DNA of 64,000 bases, taken from Telopea speciosissima (Eukaryota > Streptophyta > Magnoliopsida > Proteales > Proteaceae). Below are positions 45,790 to 57,542 of the stretch, piece by piece; within the stretch, counting starts at the first letter, position 1, and each line of letters starts with the position of its first letter. A program made the translations under genes and the position numbers. The notes beneath the pieces were generated by a model that saw nothing but the letters and a program-made list of their open reading frames with translations, was not told where the DNA came from and ran no database searches. The DNA is taken from the NCBI RefSeq assembly GCF_018873765.1, contig NC_057925.1, positions 62,861,970 through 62,925,969 on the forward strand, read 5' to 3'.

Positions 45790-46151
45790 ATGTTTTTTTT
45801 CTCTCGATCTCATTAATCAAATTCGTGTTCAAGGCGCTGTAGCCCCTTACAAACTAATATAGAAGATTCAGAAACAGACTAAAACTAAAAAGGAAAGGCC
45901 TAACTCAATCCTTAAAATAAAGTAACATAAACTGACTAGAAAACTAAAATAATGAAAGAAACTGACTCAAAACATGACTCTAACTAAACTAATGAAGTAA
46001 ATCCCGTTTTCATATTTTCTACCCTATATTTTAGACCTATTAAAGTGGCCCATTACAAAGAAAACACATGGGATCAAAGGCCCAACACATACATAATCCA
46101 ACCCAAAGTTTATTTCCAATAAAAAGCTCTTAATGTGACTGATTTGCATCA
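45790..46151 (-). mobile_element. LTR remnant of the gypsy family
   Basis: It matches the solo LTR at 6562-7768 over its 3' half in + coordinates (shared 'aaaaaggaaaggcctaac', 'ctattaaagtggcc.attaca' and 'gggatcaaaggcccaaca'). It ends TTTGCATCA at 46151, like the family end CTGCATCA. A start near 45573 (taatgtagacc) is possible but uncertain. Confidence 0.65.
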
Positions 46152-46345
46152 GATCTCACCCGCCCTCTAAACATAATATTATTCCTCCCTTCCCAAATAG
46201 TTCAAACATCCATTAGGAAGACAAAGCACCACATTGACTTGCCTCTCTATACTAGAGCCATGGACTGCCAGGACAACATGAGATCAAGAATTCCTCACTG
46301 GGATTCCAGTTTAGAGCAAATAATGCCAAGAAATAAGCCCAATTT
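46152..46345 (-). mobile_element. LINE zinc-binding-domain segment, left of the Copia insertion
   Basis: The minus strand reads RNWAYFLALFALNWNPSE and, after shifts, TIWEGRNNIMFRGR, the conserved xIWExRNxxxF motif after zf-RVT. Its frame continues directly from the piece ending at 51445 when the Copia element and one copy of the duplication are ignored. Confidence 0.75.
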
Positions 46346-46350
46346 CTAAT

Positions 46351-46571
46351 TGTAATATTAGTGAAGAAGAAGAATAAGAAGAAGAGAGGAGAAGGGAGAA
46401 GAGATGCTGCACAATTGGGCTGCAGTCGTTTGATTGACTGCACCCAAAACAGTATATTAAATAGGGTTTAGAATAATTAAAAAAACTGAGACAAAAATAC
46501 CCTTACAAGAGGAGTCGTGAATAGGAGCTGACACTAGCTCTATTCACGACTCCTCCCCCTTACTCCTAACA
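46351..46571 (-). repeat. Copia 3' LTR
   Basis: It starts TGTAATATTAG and ends CTCCTAACA in + orientation. It contains a strong inverted repeat (about 46508-46557: GAGGAGTCGTGAATAG and its complement) close to the outer end of the LTR on the coding strand. Confidence 0.9.
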
Positions 46572-46582
46572 CTCCCCCTCAA
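46572..46582 (-). other. Copia polypurine tract
   Basis: The minus strand reads TTGAGGGGGAG directly before the 3' LTR, a typical Copia plus-strand primer site. Confidence 0.85.
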
Positions 46583-49500
46583 GCTGGAGCATAGATGTTA
46601 ATCATGCCCAGCTTCATACAAATATAATTTACTCTCATACTTCCCCAAGGCTTGGTGAAGAAATCAGCAAGCTGCTCCCCAGTGCGAATACGACGAGGAG
46701 AAATAATCCCTTGCTGCAGCTTCTCACGAACAAAATGACAATCAACCTCAATGTGTTTCGTTCTCTCATGAAACACAGAATTCTCAGAAATATGAATAGC
46801 AGCCTGACTGTCACACCACAACAGCATAGGAGAATCATCACCAATCCAAGTTCAGTCATCAACTGTTTAATCCACATTAGTTCACAAGTGCCATGAACCA
46901 TAGCCCGATACTCCGACTCTGCACTAGATCGAGCTACCACAGTCTGTTTCTTGCTCTTCCATGAAACTAGGTTCCCTCCAACAAAGACACAATAGCCCGA
47001 AGTAGACTTTCGATCAATAGGAGATCCTGCCCAATCTGCATCAGTAAATCCATCAATCCTTCTATGGCCATGATTAGAGTATAAGAGACCACGCCCTGGA
47101 TCCTTCTTAATATATCGCAATACCCTTATAACTGCCTCCCAATGAGCCATCCGAGGGGCAAACATAAATTGACTCAGCACACTGACAGGAAAAGAGATGT
47201 CAGGTAGTCACAGTCAAATAGTTGAGTTTCCCTACAAGACTTCGATACTTCTCTGGATCATCCAGAACATCCCCATCCTCTGCCATAAGTTTCACATTAG
47301 GATCCATAGGAGTATCCAAAGGCCTAGATCCCAGTAATCTTGTCTCTGAAAGTAAATCAAGCACATACTTTCGCTGTGGGAGTGAAATCCCTTTCCTTGA
47401 TTGAGCTACCTCAATACCCAAGAAATACTTCAGTTGTCCCAGGTCCTTAGTCTGGAATTGCTATCCCAAATATGTCTTCAAGCCCAAATATGTCTTCAAG
47501 CCCTCAATACCTAAAGAGTCATCCCCTGTGATAACAATATCATCTATATAAACTACCAAAAATATCTTCCCTGCATCTAACTGCCTGAAAAACACTAAGT
47601 GATCACTCTCAGACCGAGTTAAACCAAATTCCAACAAAACATCTGTAAAACGGCCAAACCACACTCGCGGTGACTGTTTCAGCCCATACAGAGATTTCCT
47701 CAACTTACACACCTTACCAAACTCCCCCTAAGCAACAAAACCAGGAGGTTGCTCCATATACACCTCCTCAAGGAGATCCCCATGCAAGAATGCATTCTTG
47801 ACGTCTAGCTGAAACAAAGGCCAGTGATGTATAGCAGCCAATGAAATCAAAATGCGGACAGAAGTAAGTTTTACAACCAGAGAGAAAGTATCCAGATAGT
47901 CCACACCATAGACCTGGGCATAGCCCTTAGCAACAAAACGAGCCTTCAACCTAGCCACAGACCCATCAGGATTAACCTTCACCACAAATATCCAGCGACA
48001 ACCAATAGCAGACTTACCAGAGGGTAAAGAAACAAGATCCCATGTCTAATTATCCTTCAGAGCAGATAACTCCTCAGTCATGGCAGCCCTCCACCCAGGG
48101 TGAGCTAAGGCCTTTACCACCGACTTCGGAACAGGATAACTGTCAATAGTAGACAAACAAGCAACAAAAGAAGAGGACAAACGAGCATAGGACACAAAAC
48201 GATTTATAGGATGTTGGGTACAACTCCGAACCCCCTTACGGGTAGCAATAGGAACATCAAGATCAGAAATAGGAGGTACAGTAGCCGAGGAGGAATTACC
48301 TGGAGGGGGATCTGAAGGTGAGGAGGATGTGGGAGTTGGTGCTGCCTGGGTACTGTATCTCTCCATAGTTGTAATGCGATGGGTCGGCTCATCGGGTGCG
48401 CGACGGCGAAAAACAGCCAATGGTTGTGTTGGAGGTGGCACATGGGGCAAAGGATCCTGCACAGGAGATGTCGACAACATAAAGAGGTAGATCATCGTTC
48501 AACTCTGAAGCAGGCAGTGAGGATGCAACAAATGGAGTAGATTCGAAGAATCAGACATCAGCAGTAACAAAATATTTTCTTAAATCAAAAGAATAACATC
48601 GGTAACCCTTTCGGGTTTTAGAATACCCCACGAAAAGACATTTAAGAGCTCTAGGATCCAACTTAGGGCGACCATGACGATGATCCCGAATAAAACACAC
48701 CCAAATATTCGTGGTGGTAAGACAAGCAATGGATGGGAAGGGAACAACAAAGAATATGGAATACCACTACTCAAAACAGAAGAAGGCATACGGTTGATCA
48801 GATAACACATAGTCAAAATAGCATCAGCCCAAAAAATTTTAGCTACTTTCATCTCAAATAAAAGAGATCGAGTAACTTCCATCAAATGACTGTTCTTCCT
48901 TTCGGCTACACCATTTTGTTGAGGTGTATCCGCACAGGAGGACTGATGAATGATCCCATGCTGAACCATAAACTCATTTAAGGGAGTAGAAAAATATTCT
49001 TTTGCATTGTCACTTCGAAGAACTTTCAAAGAAGTAGTAAATTGATTCTGAATTTCAAGCACAAAAGTACAGAAAATGGAAAACAATTCAGAACGATCTT
49101 TCATTAAATAAATCCAGGTAACTCTGAAAAAGTCATCTACAAAAGTAACAAAGTAACGAAAACCCAACACAGAAGTAACAGGACACGGACCCCACACATC
49201 AGAATGGACTAAAGAAAAGGGTTGAACAGCCCGTTTATTGACTCGAGGGGGATAACTTACACGGTGAAGCTTCCCAAACTGATAAGACTCACACTATAAA
49301 CTAGACAAGGACTGAAACCGACTATCTAAAAGCTTCAAACTTTGCAACGAAGGATGACCCAAACGACAATGAATCTGATGAGGAAGTGCCATACTCGAAC
49401 ATGCCACAGTGGATGCGTCATCAAGAAGATACAGTTCCCCAGATACGCGACCTCTACCAATCGTCTTCCTCGACTGGAGATCCTGAAACTTACAATAATC

Positions 49501-50790
49501 AGGAAAAAAGCTAACAGAACAATTGTAAGCTTTGGTGAATTTTCGAACAGATAATAAATTAAAAGGAAATTTGGGCAAGTAAGAAACGGAGGACAACGAC
49601 AAAGAGGGGGTAACTTGCACAGTGCCTGTACCCCGAACTTTAGCAAGAGATCCATCGGCTAACACAGCATTGGAAGAAGACTCACGAAATAAAGAAAAAA
49701 TACATGATGCTCCAGTCATATGGTCCGAAGCACCTGAATCAATGATCCAGGGACGAGAAGTAGATGATAGGCATGCAATAGCATTACCTGGCTGAACTAG
49801 TGTAGCAATGGAGAACTGAGATGACTGAGAATTTTGAAATTGGGTGAACCGCTCATAATCTTCATCAGACATAGTAACTGTTTTACCCTCAGGCTTGGAA
49901 GGAGTGGTAACCACCGGATCACTGCAGGCTGAATTTGCAAACTGAGGTGGTTTACCATGAAGTTTCCAACAAAAACGCTGAATATGACCAGCTTTGCCAC
50001 AATGATGACAAGTGCGCATCTGTCCTGAAGTCTCTGAAATACCAGATGTGGGTGCTTTACTGTTCCCTGACCCACGACCACGGCTACCACCACTGCTACC
50101 ATTACCTATCCCACTATTGGACCCACGGTTGGGAAAGGCTGCAAGGGCTGAACCCTCACTACCAGGGGTGGAATCTTGGCTGCTCTCACGGGAAACCTGT
50201 GAAACCCGATAAAATGCTTCTGGAAATGTAGTGATTCTATCCTCACCGAGGATTTGAGACCGTACTGGCTCAAATTCTTTTCGAAGGCCACCCAAAAATA
50301 CCATAACTGGCAGTTGCTCACGCTGTTGCTGCATCTCTTTCACATCAGAAGTAATAGGAAGAGTGGAATTCAACTCCTAATATAGTCGCTTGAACTCCGC
50401 AAAATACTGAGTTACAGTCAGGGTCTTCTGATCCATTTTATAAAAGGCTTGGAACAGGTCATAAATTCAAGACAAGTTGTCCTTCCCAGAATATAGGACA
50501 TTCAAGTATTCCCATAAATCCTTTACCGTGTCAATGTGAGTAACTAGGTCTGCAATCTGGTTATCCATTGAGTTCAACATTTGACTCAATATTCTTGCAT
50601 CCACCGTATCCCATGTTGTGTCTCCTTCAAGCTTTGATTTTGTCAGGTGACCTCGTTGATCACGCCCAGTCAAGGCCAATCGAACCACCTTCTTCCATTG
50701 CTGAAAGTTAGAAATTCCTTCAAGTTTTCTTTTAGTAATGCGATGAGAAGATGCGGACATTTCAGTCACAGTTGTCTTTGCGTCACCCAT
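46579..50790 (-). pseudogene. Copia gag-pol, all domains present but interrupted
   Basis: Order on the minus strand: gag (50790 down; MGDAKTTVTEMSASSHRITK), then after stops 50373-49294 with the zinc knuckle CHHCGKAGHIQRFC, the protease motif WIIDSGASDHMTG and the pre-integrase HCRLGHPS. Integrase follows at 49197-48580 (FVTFVDDF, RSDNAKEY and QQNGVAERKN), reverse transcriptase at about 48100-47200 ([10 protein letters not shown] and VVYIDDIVITGDD) and RNase H at 47180-46579 (DADWAGSPIDRKSTSG, SSAESEYRAM and LWCDSQAA). In-frame stops in gag (about 50374-50390 and 50464) and several frameshifts in pol prevent a full polyprotein. All catalytic motifs are still readable, so inactivation is moderate in age. 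Confidence 0.92.
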
Positions 50791-51214
50791 GCTTAACTAA
50801 ACAAGTTGAATCTTCACAAAGAAGTCAATGTCAAAGTGAAACTGATGGACAGCAAGGAGTTATGACCTTCAATCAATCACAAAAACTTCTGAAATTGATT
50901 TCTTAAAGAAATCAATACAGCAGCCAACAACAAACAATAACCACCAATAACTCGATCCAGATCCAAATCGCAAACAGCACCTGAATCGATCTCAACCTTG
51001 ACACATACCAAAAACCGAGACCTAGTTCTTTTGTATAGTCATGAACTAGTCTCAAATAAAACCACAAAACTGCAGCAAAGGGTGCTGCATCCCCTTTAAG
51101 ATAAGATCCCGAGAAGTCCCAAAACCTTAGGTCTTCAAGACTGCAAGCTTATTCAAATCAAAACGCAGGGAAAAGAGACAGATTAAGGATGTTGGATCGA
51201 CTCCTACAGTCCTA

Positions 51215-51226
51215 GCTCTAATACCA
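51215..51226 (-). other. Copia primer-binding site
   Basis: The minus strand reads TGGTATTAGAGC directly after the 5' LTR, one mismatch from the initiator tRNA-Met complement. Confidence 0.85.
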
Positions 51227-51439
51227 TGTAATATTAGTGAAGAAGAAGAAGAAGAGAGGAGAAGGGAGAAGAGATGCTGCACAATGGGGCTGCAGTCGTT
51301 AGTTTGACTGCACCCAAAACAGTATATTAAATAGGGTTTAGAATAATTAAAAAGACAGACAAAAATACCCCTACAAGAGGAGTCATGAATAGGAGCTGAC
51401 GCTAGCTCTATTCACAACTCCTCCCCCTTATTCCTAACA
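51227..51439 (-). repeat. Copia 5' LTR
   Basis: The partner of 46351-46571. In the inverted repeat both CpG sites have turned to TpG or CpA, which weakens the hairpin relative to the other LTR. Confidence 0.9.
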
Positions 51440-51444
51440 CTAAT

Positions 51445-51753
51445 AGAACTACAATCAATAAAAAGGTGACTCACAGATTCCCCACACACAGAACAAGCAG
51501 ACTTGAGGAAAATAAAGTTTCTACCTGCTCTCCTTTGCAACCTGTCACAGATACCCATCTTCCCATGACTGACCTTGCAACCTAGTGCTTTATATTTAGG
51601 AGGTGCCAGGATCTTCCATATCAGTTTGAAAGGTTAGTGTTAAGACTAGAGGTCCAAGCATTAAAAAAGGACTGGGACGAGTGTTTCCTCTTTTTCTTAA
51701 GTTAGTATCCCCAAACCACAACAGTCTTCTTTGTCAGCACATTCACACTAAAA
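51445..51753 (-). mobile_element. LINE zinc-binding-domain segment between Copia and gypsy
   Basis: The minus strand encodes FKLIWKILAPPKYKALGCKV, then SHGKMGICDRLQRRAG, then SACSVCGESVSHLFIDC: the zf-RVT domain of an L1-type LINE. The gypsy element cut this LINE at 51758/57088; the LINE sequence to its right (57093-57139) is too short to recognise. Confidence 0.82.
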
Positions 51754-51758
51754 CCATC

Positions 51759-52815
51759 TGATGTAGCCTAGGTAGGACAAAGCCCACTAGGAACCAGGGG
51801 AAACAAAGTTATGTAATAGGGCTAGCCGAATGGACAGATTTAGGTAATTAGGTCAAAAACTAGGGTTAGGGTTAGGGTTTCGAACTAGGGTTTATTTGGT
51901 AGTGAAGTGCAGGTTTCTAGAAGTTTAATGGTAGAAGTTGGATCGATTTTGGATGAGGTTGAAATTCTAGGGTTTCGGGTAGGATGCCTTATGAAAATGG
52001 GCTGTTTGTGAGATCTAGGGTTTAGGAGCAGATTTTAGGAAAGGGGCTTATAGGGTTTTAATATGCAGGTTTAGGGGATACTAATGATGTAAAGAGGTTA
52101 GGGTTTAGATAGGTTTTCAAATTCTGCTGTAGGGGCAGAATTAAGTTGCAGCTTTAATGGAGGTCGAAAGTGATGGGAGAAGGGAAATAGATCAGGTTTG
52201 TATAAAGGAAAACAAAGAGCAGCAGGTTCACTTACTGTAATGCAGAAATAAGGCAGCAGCTTGAAGATTGATAGAGCCTCCTGACCTTCACAATGCAAGG
52301 AGTCGTAGGAGTCCACCCACCCTTCACCACCTTGAGTCCACAAGGATGCAAGCTCGCAGAGGAGCAGAGGCAGCACCACGCAGGCAGCAGTTTCAGGTTG
52401 AAACAAGAGTTTTTTTTTATGCAAAATTTAGTGGGGGAGCCTGCCCACGATCCATCTATTTATAATAAAAAAGAGGGCCAAAAGGCCTTACACAAACAAC
52501 CAGACTTGAACTAGGAATCCTAGTTCCAAATCCTAAATCCAATCCTAGTCAGATTAGGACTAATGGTTCCTAACCTGAATCCTAATAACAAAACATAAAA
52601 ACATAGCAGACTTACACTCTAAATAGGAGTATAAGTTTAAACAAATAAAACACTCATCCCTCTAAAATCGTGGAGGGGAATAACTAAGAAAATAAAAGTA
52701 AAAAAGACTGTTTTAACCTTACTAATTAAAACACAAAAAAACTAAAGAAAGGCTCCAACGAAAATCAGCCTGGTCAAGGCTCTTCTTCTTCTTTCGCATG
52801 CTTGGACCTGCATCA
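51759..52815 (-). repeat. Gypsy 3' LTR
   Basis: 1057 bp. It contains a short telomere-like stretch (agggttagggttagggttt, about 51871-51889) and is AT-rich towards its end in + orientation. Confidence 0.94.
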
Positions 52816-52824
52816 GCTCTCCCC
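52816..52824 (-). other. Gypsy polypurine tract
   Basis: The minus strand reads GGGGAGAGC directly before the 3' LTR. Confidence 0.6.
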
Positions 52825-52889
52825 GGCTTAGAAACATTCATCCCCGATGAATGGGTGAATGCCATATAGCGATCATATAACTCTGGATC

Positions 52890-55800
52890 AAGCCTCTTGA
52901 AATCATCAGCATGTATCCAAGTGCTGTCCTAGCGTGGGCGACCTTTCCACTTGACAAGGAAAGAGTGGTAACCTGTGCCTTGACGAGTCGTCTTGTGCAT
53001 ATCATCTAGAACCTCTTCAATCACATCTTCCGTAGGTGGCTTCAGTTGGGGCAGCCGCAACATGTTCTGTGAATCACCATCATCTGAATGATGCCCCGTA
53101 TACAAGTATAGATCAGCCACGTTGAAAACATTGCTTATGCCCATATCATCAGGCAACTCTAGAACATAAGCATTAGGCCCAATACGTTTCAGCACCTTGT
53201 ATGGACCCATCTTCTTTGGATGTAGCTTACTGTTGACACCTGGTTGGTGTCTCTCTGGATTCACCCGTACCATGACCATGTCCCCAGGCTTGAACTCTAC
53301 GAACCGGCGATGTTTGTCGACAGTGGACTTGTAGTGATCAGTACTGAGTGCAATCTTGCATCGAACATTTGTATGCACTTCGGTGATATGGCGGAGGAAT
53401 TCATCTGCTTCAACACTTACCCGAGCTTGAGGGGGTAAGGGAATGAGATCAGTTGGACGCCAGGGTTATATCCCAAGGAGAATCTCGAAAGGAATACGAC
53501 CGGTGGTCCTGTTCACGGAGCTGTTGTATGCAAACTCAGCAATGTCAAGGATAGAGGGCCACGTCTTCTCATAATCTCGGACCAAACACCGCAGCAAATT
53601 ACCAAGGCTCCTGTTGACTACTTCTGTTTGTCCGTCAGTCTGGGGATGGAATGCAGTAGAGAACAACAGCTTGGTGTTTGTCTTCAGCCATAGAGTCTTC
53701 CAGAAGTAACTCATAAACTTCACGTCACGATCGGATACGATGATACTGGGTAACCCATGGATACGAACAATCTCCTTGAAGAACAGTTTGGCAATGTGGA
53801 AAGCATCAAGTGTTCTTCAACAAGGAATGAAGTGAGCCATCTTGGTGAATCTGTCAACTACTACCATGATGGAGTCAAATCTGTCTTTGGTAGGGGGTAG
53901 TCCAAGTACGAAATCCATCTTGAGATCAACCCACGGCTGGTGAGGGAGCGCGATGATGAATGGAGGCCCGTATTTTGTTTGGTACCTTTAGCTAGATGGC
54001 AAACTCGACACCTCCGGATTACATGCTCTACATCCTTGGCCAAGTGAGGCCAATAGTACTGATCAGTCACCTGCAAGATGGTTTTATCCTTCCCGAAGTG
54101 TCCTCCTAGACCTCCTCCATGTAACTCCCTGATAATGTGGTGCCGTAAGGATGAGTCGGGAATACAAAGCCGAGTTCCTAAGAATAGGTAACCATCATGT
54201 AATGAATATTTAGGGTGCTGTCCACCCTGCTTCAAATCAGCATATAGGACTTGAAAGTCCTTGTCACTAGCATACTCATCTCTGATCTGCTTGATGCTAA
54301 GTGCATGGGCTGAAAAAGTGCTCAAGGTCAGGACTTTTCTACTCAGTGCATCAGCCACTGTATTTTCCTTTCCTGACTTGTATTTGAGGGCAAAGTTGAA
54401 ATCCTGTAAATATGCAACCCATTTAGCATGCCTGGTGCTAATGGACTTCTGTGAATGGAGGTGCTTGAGTGCCTCATGATCAGTGTACAAGACGAATTCT
54501 TTGCCAATAAGGTAGTGTCTCCAATGCCACAAGGCCTGAACAACGGCATAAAGCTCTATATCATAAGTAGAGTACCGAGTCTTGGCATCATTGAGTTTCT
54601 CACTGTAGAATGCAATAGGATGTCCATTCTGCATAAGAACTCTGCCTAAACCAACATGGGAAGCATCAGTAGCAACTTCGAAAATATGGTCAAAGTTAGG
54701 CAGGCGTAGCACTGGAGCTTCAGTCATCTTCTTCTTAATCACTTGGAAGGCTTTTTGAGCTGTTGCTGTCCATACAAACGGACCCTTGTTCTGTTTGGTG
54801 CATTCGGTTATGGGTGCCATGATGGCACTGAAATTGCGAATGAATCGTCTATAAAAAGAAGCCAAACTGTGGAAGCTTCGCACTTCAGTGAATGTCTTCG
54901 GAGTAGGCCATTCCACAACGCTTCGGACCTTTTCCGGATCAGCTTCAACACCCTTGGAAGAAATTATAAACCCAGGAAAACAACCTTGGGCAGCATGAAG
55001 GAGCACTTCTTTAAATTTATAAACAGCTTCTCTTGCCGGAGCACTCTTAGAACTTGTTTCAGGTGGTCTATATGTTCATCTGGGTGCTTACTGTACACCA
55101 AAATATCATCAAAATAAACGACGAGAAACTTACCGATGAAAGGACAAAGTACCTGTGTCATGACTCTCATGAATGTGCTAGGTGCATTTGTTAGGCCAAA
55201 GGGCATGACCTTCCACTCGAACAATCCATCTTTGGTCTTGAAGGCTGTCTTCCATTCATCTCCAGGCCGGATGCGAATCTAATGGTATCCACTTCAAAGA
55301 TCGATTTTAGAAAAGATCTTTGAACCGGACAGCATGTCTAGCATGTCATCAAGCCTAGGGATTGGAAACCTATACTTGATGGTAATCTTGTTGATAGCTC
55401 TACTGTCCACACACATGCACCACGAACCATCCTTCTTTGGTGTCAACAAGGCTGGAACAGCACAAGGGCTTATGCTCTCATCAATAAACCCCTTCTTGAG
55501 AAGCTCTCCAACTTGTTTAGTAAGCTCTTCATGCTCAGAGGGACTCATTCTGTAGGCGGGCAGATTTGGTAACATAGCACCGGGTACCAAGTCGATGGCA
55601 TGTTGAATGTCTCTCAATGGAGGTAACTCGTTGGGAAGTTCTTCTGGCACTACATCTGAAAAATCCTGCAATAAGTCTATGATAGGTTGTGTAAACTTCA
55701 CTTCAGGTTGGCCAGCAACCTCATGAGTCACCACGGCAAGAACCAAGCCTGTATCATGGCTGGTTTGTTCAAACTCTCTCTGTGGAACAGCCAACAACTT

Positions 55801-55950
55801 ACTTCCAGATTCTGTCCCCTTCTGGTTGGTACGCATGACACGGCGTTGACGTGATTCTTCAGGCACATTAAGGGGGTACCACTTGATCTCCTCTCCCTTA
55901 TGTTGAAACACACAAGTTTTTTCTTCCTAGGAGGACAACATCATTGTCAT
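52890..55950 (-). pseudogene. Gypsy pol remnant: reverse transcriptase, RNase H, integrase, chromodomain
   Basis: On the minus strand from 55911: the tail of the protease-RT linker, then RT with [21 protein letters not shown] (55294), [17 protein letters not shown] and the catalytic YFDDILVYS. RNase H follows with ATDASHVGLG and TDHEALKHL. The integrase zinc site is HHxxxELHGGxxGGH with CRVCHLAKG, and its core shows STAFHPQTDGQTEVVNR and EFAYNSSVN. A GPY-type end ([11 protein letters not shown]) is followed by a chromodomain ending [11 protein letters not shown]. Stops after KIDL, near 53465 and near 52929, and frameshifts near 54970, 53990 and 53850, inactivate it. The chromodomain marks a chromovirus lineage, whose members target heterochromatin marks. 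Confidence 0.93.
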
Positions 55951-56015
55951 ACAGCCATTGGATCAGGTGGGGGTGGTAGTGGTGGATCCACAACAGGGTT
56001 GCCATGTTCTTCCAT
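55951..56015 (-). pseudogene. Gypsy gag start stub
   Basis: An ATG at 56013-56015 (minus) opens MEEHGNPVVDPPLPPPPDP, a plausible gag N terminus. It runs after about 22 codons straight into protease C-terminal sequence, so almost all of gag and protease has been deleted. Confidence 0.65.
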
Positions 56016-56016
56016 G

Positions 56017-56028
56017 GCTCTGATACCA
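56017..56028 (-). other. Gypsy primer-binding site
   Basis: The minus strand reads TGGTATCAGAGC, an exact match to the complement of the plant initiator tRNA-Met 3' end, three bases inside the 5' LTR. Confidence 0.93.
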
Positions 56029-56031
56029 ATT

Positions 56032-57087
56032 TGATGTAGCCTAGGTAGGACAAAGCCCACTAGGAACCAGGGGAAACAAAGTTATGTAATAGGGCTGGCC
56101 GAATGGACAGATTTAGGTAATTAGGTCAAAAACTAGGGTTAGGGTTAGGGTTTCGAACTAGGGTTTATTTGGTAGTGAAGTGCAGGTTTCTAGAAGTTTA
56201 ATGGTATAAGTTGGATCGTATTTGGATGAGGTTGAAATTCTAGGGTTTCGGGTAGGATGCCTTATGAAAATGGGCTGTTTGTGAGATCTAGGGTTTAGGG
56301 GCAGATTTTAGGAAAGGGGCTTATAGGGTTTTAATATGCAGGTTTAGGGGATACTAATGATGTAAAGAGGTTAGGGTTTAGATAGGTTTTCAAATTCTGC
56401 TGTAGGGGCAAAATTAAGTTGCAGCTTTAATGGAGGTCGAAAGTGATGGGAGAAGGGAAATAGATCAGGTTTGTATAAAGGAAAACAAAGAGCAGCAGGT
56501 TCACTTACTGTAATGCAGAAATAAGGCAGCAGCTTGAAGATTGATAGAGCCTCCTGACCTTCACAGTGCAAGGAGTCGCAGGAGTCCACCCACCCTTCAC
56601 CACCTTGAATCCACAAGGATGCAAGCTCGCAGAGGAGCAGAGGCAGCACCACGCAGGCAGCAGTTTCAGGTTGAAACAAGAGTTTTTTTTTATGCAAAAT
56701 TTAGTGGGGGAGCCTGCCCATGATCCATCTATTTATAATAAAAAAGAGGGCCAAAAGGCCTTACACAAACAACCAGACTTGAACTAGGAATCCTAGTTCC
56801 AAATCCTAAATCCAATCCTAGTCAGATTAGGACTAATGGTTCCTAACCTGAATCCTAATAACAAAACATAAAAACATAGCAGACTTACACTCTAAATAGG
56901 AGTATAAGTTTAAACAAATAAAACACTCATCCCTCTAAAATCGTGGAGGGGAATAACTAAGAAAATAAAAGTAAAAAGACTGTTTTAACCTTACTAATTA
57001 AAACACAAAAAAACTAAAGAAAGGCTCCAACGAAAATCAGCCTAGTCAAGGCTCTTCTTCTTCTTTCGCATGCTTGGACCTGCATCA
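56032..57087 (-). repeat. Gypsy 5' LTR
   Basis: 1056 bp, the nearly identical partner of 51759-52815. Confidence 0.94.
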
Positions 57088-57139
57088 CCATCTTTGCATG
57101 GTTATATGATCCTCCTACCATGTCCAATGTCTTTAAAAG

Positions 57140-57503
57140 TAAGGTTTAAAGTATCGATATTGGGTATTACATCGTAAGATTGATTTTAGGAGACATATCG
57201 TATCATATCGGAGAGAAGCAAAATACACTAGATATGTAAGAAAATGCTTAGAATCTATGCAAAATACATTTTTGAAGCATAAAACACTACAAATAAATAA
57301 AATATAAAATATATCATGTATAAAAAAAGGAGAAAAAGTACAATGAGACAAGTGCATTCAATTGATCAGATATAAAGGCTGACATTTCTTACATGTACTA
57401 ATACCAAATTTTTTTAAGGTATCGTATCTGTACCGTATCGGTACTTTAAAGATACAATATGCATCCGTTAGTATCGGTGGATACGGAAGGATACTTAAAC
57501 CTA
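57140..57503 (+). mobile_element. hAT-type MITE copy 1 of an inverted pair
   Basis: 364 bp with ends TAAGGTTTAAAGTATC and GGATACTTAAACCTA. The flanks TTTAAAAG and GTTAAAAC (6 of 8 match) look like a decayed 8-bp duplication. It is nearly the reverse complement of the next copy. Confidence 0.75.
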
Positions 57504-57542
57504 GTTAAAACCCCTAATCAGCTTGAATATATTCACAAAACC

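Larger units (their letters stand above)
46351..51439 (-). mobile_element. Copia LTR retrotransposon, 5.09 kb, complete but mutated; duplication CTAAT
   Basis: The element has LTRs at 46351-46571 and 51227-51439 and CTAAT at 46346-46350 and 51440-51444. Its primer-binding site adjoins the upstream LTR and its polypurine tract adjoins the downstream LTR. The LTRs differ by about nine substitutions and some short indels by eye, about 4%. It is inserted in the zinc-binding domain of an L1-type LINE. Coding is on the minus strand. Confidence 0.93.
51759..57087 (-). mobile_element. Ty3/gypsy chromovirus-type retrotransposon, 5.33 kb, gag deleted; duplication CCATC
   Basis: The LTRs are 51759-52815 and 56032-57087, each TGATGTAG...CTGCATCA. 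CCATC is present at 51754-51758 and 57088-57092. By eye the LTRs differ by about 11 substitutions and one single-base indel in 1056 bp (about 1%), so the insertion is recent, younger than the neighbouring Copia. The internal region is only 3.2 kb and lacks nearly all of gag and protease. Coding is on the minus strand. Confidence 0.95.
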
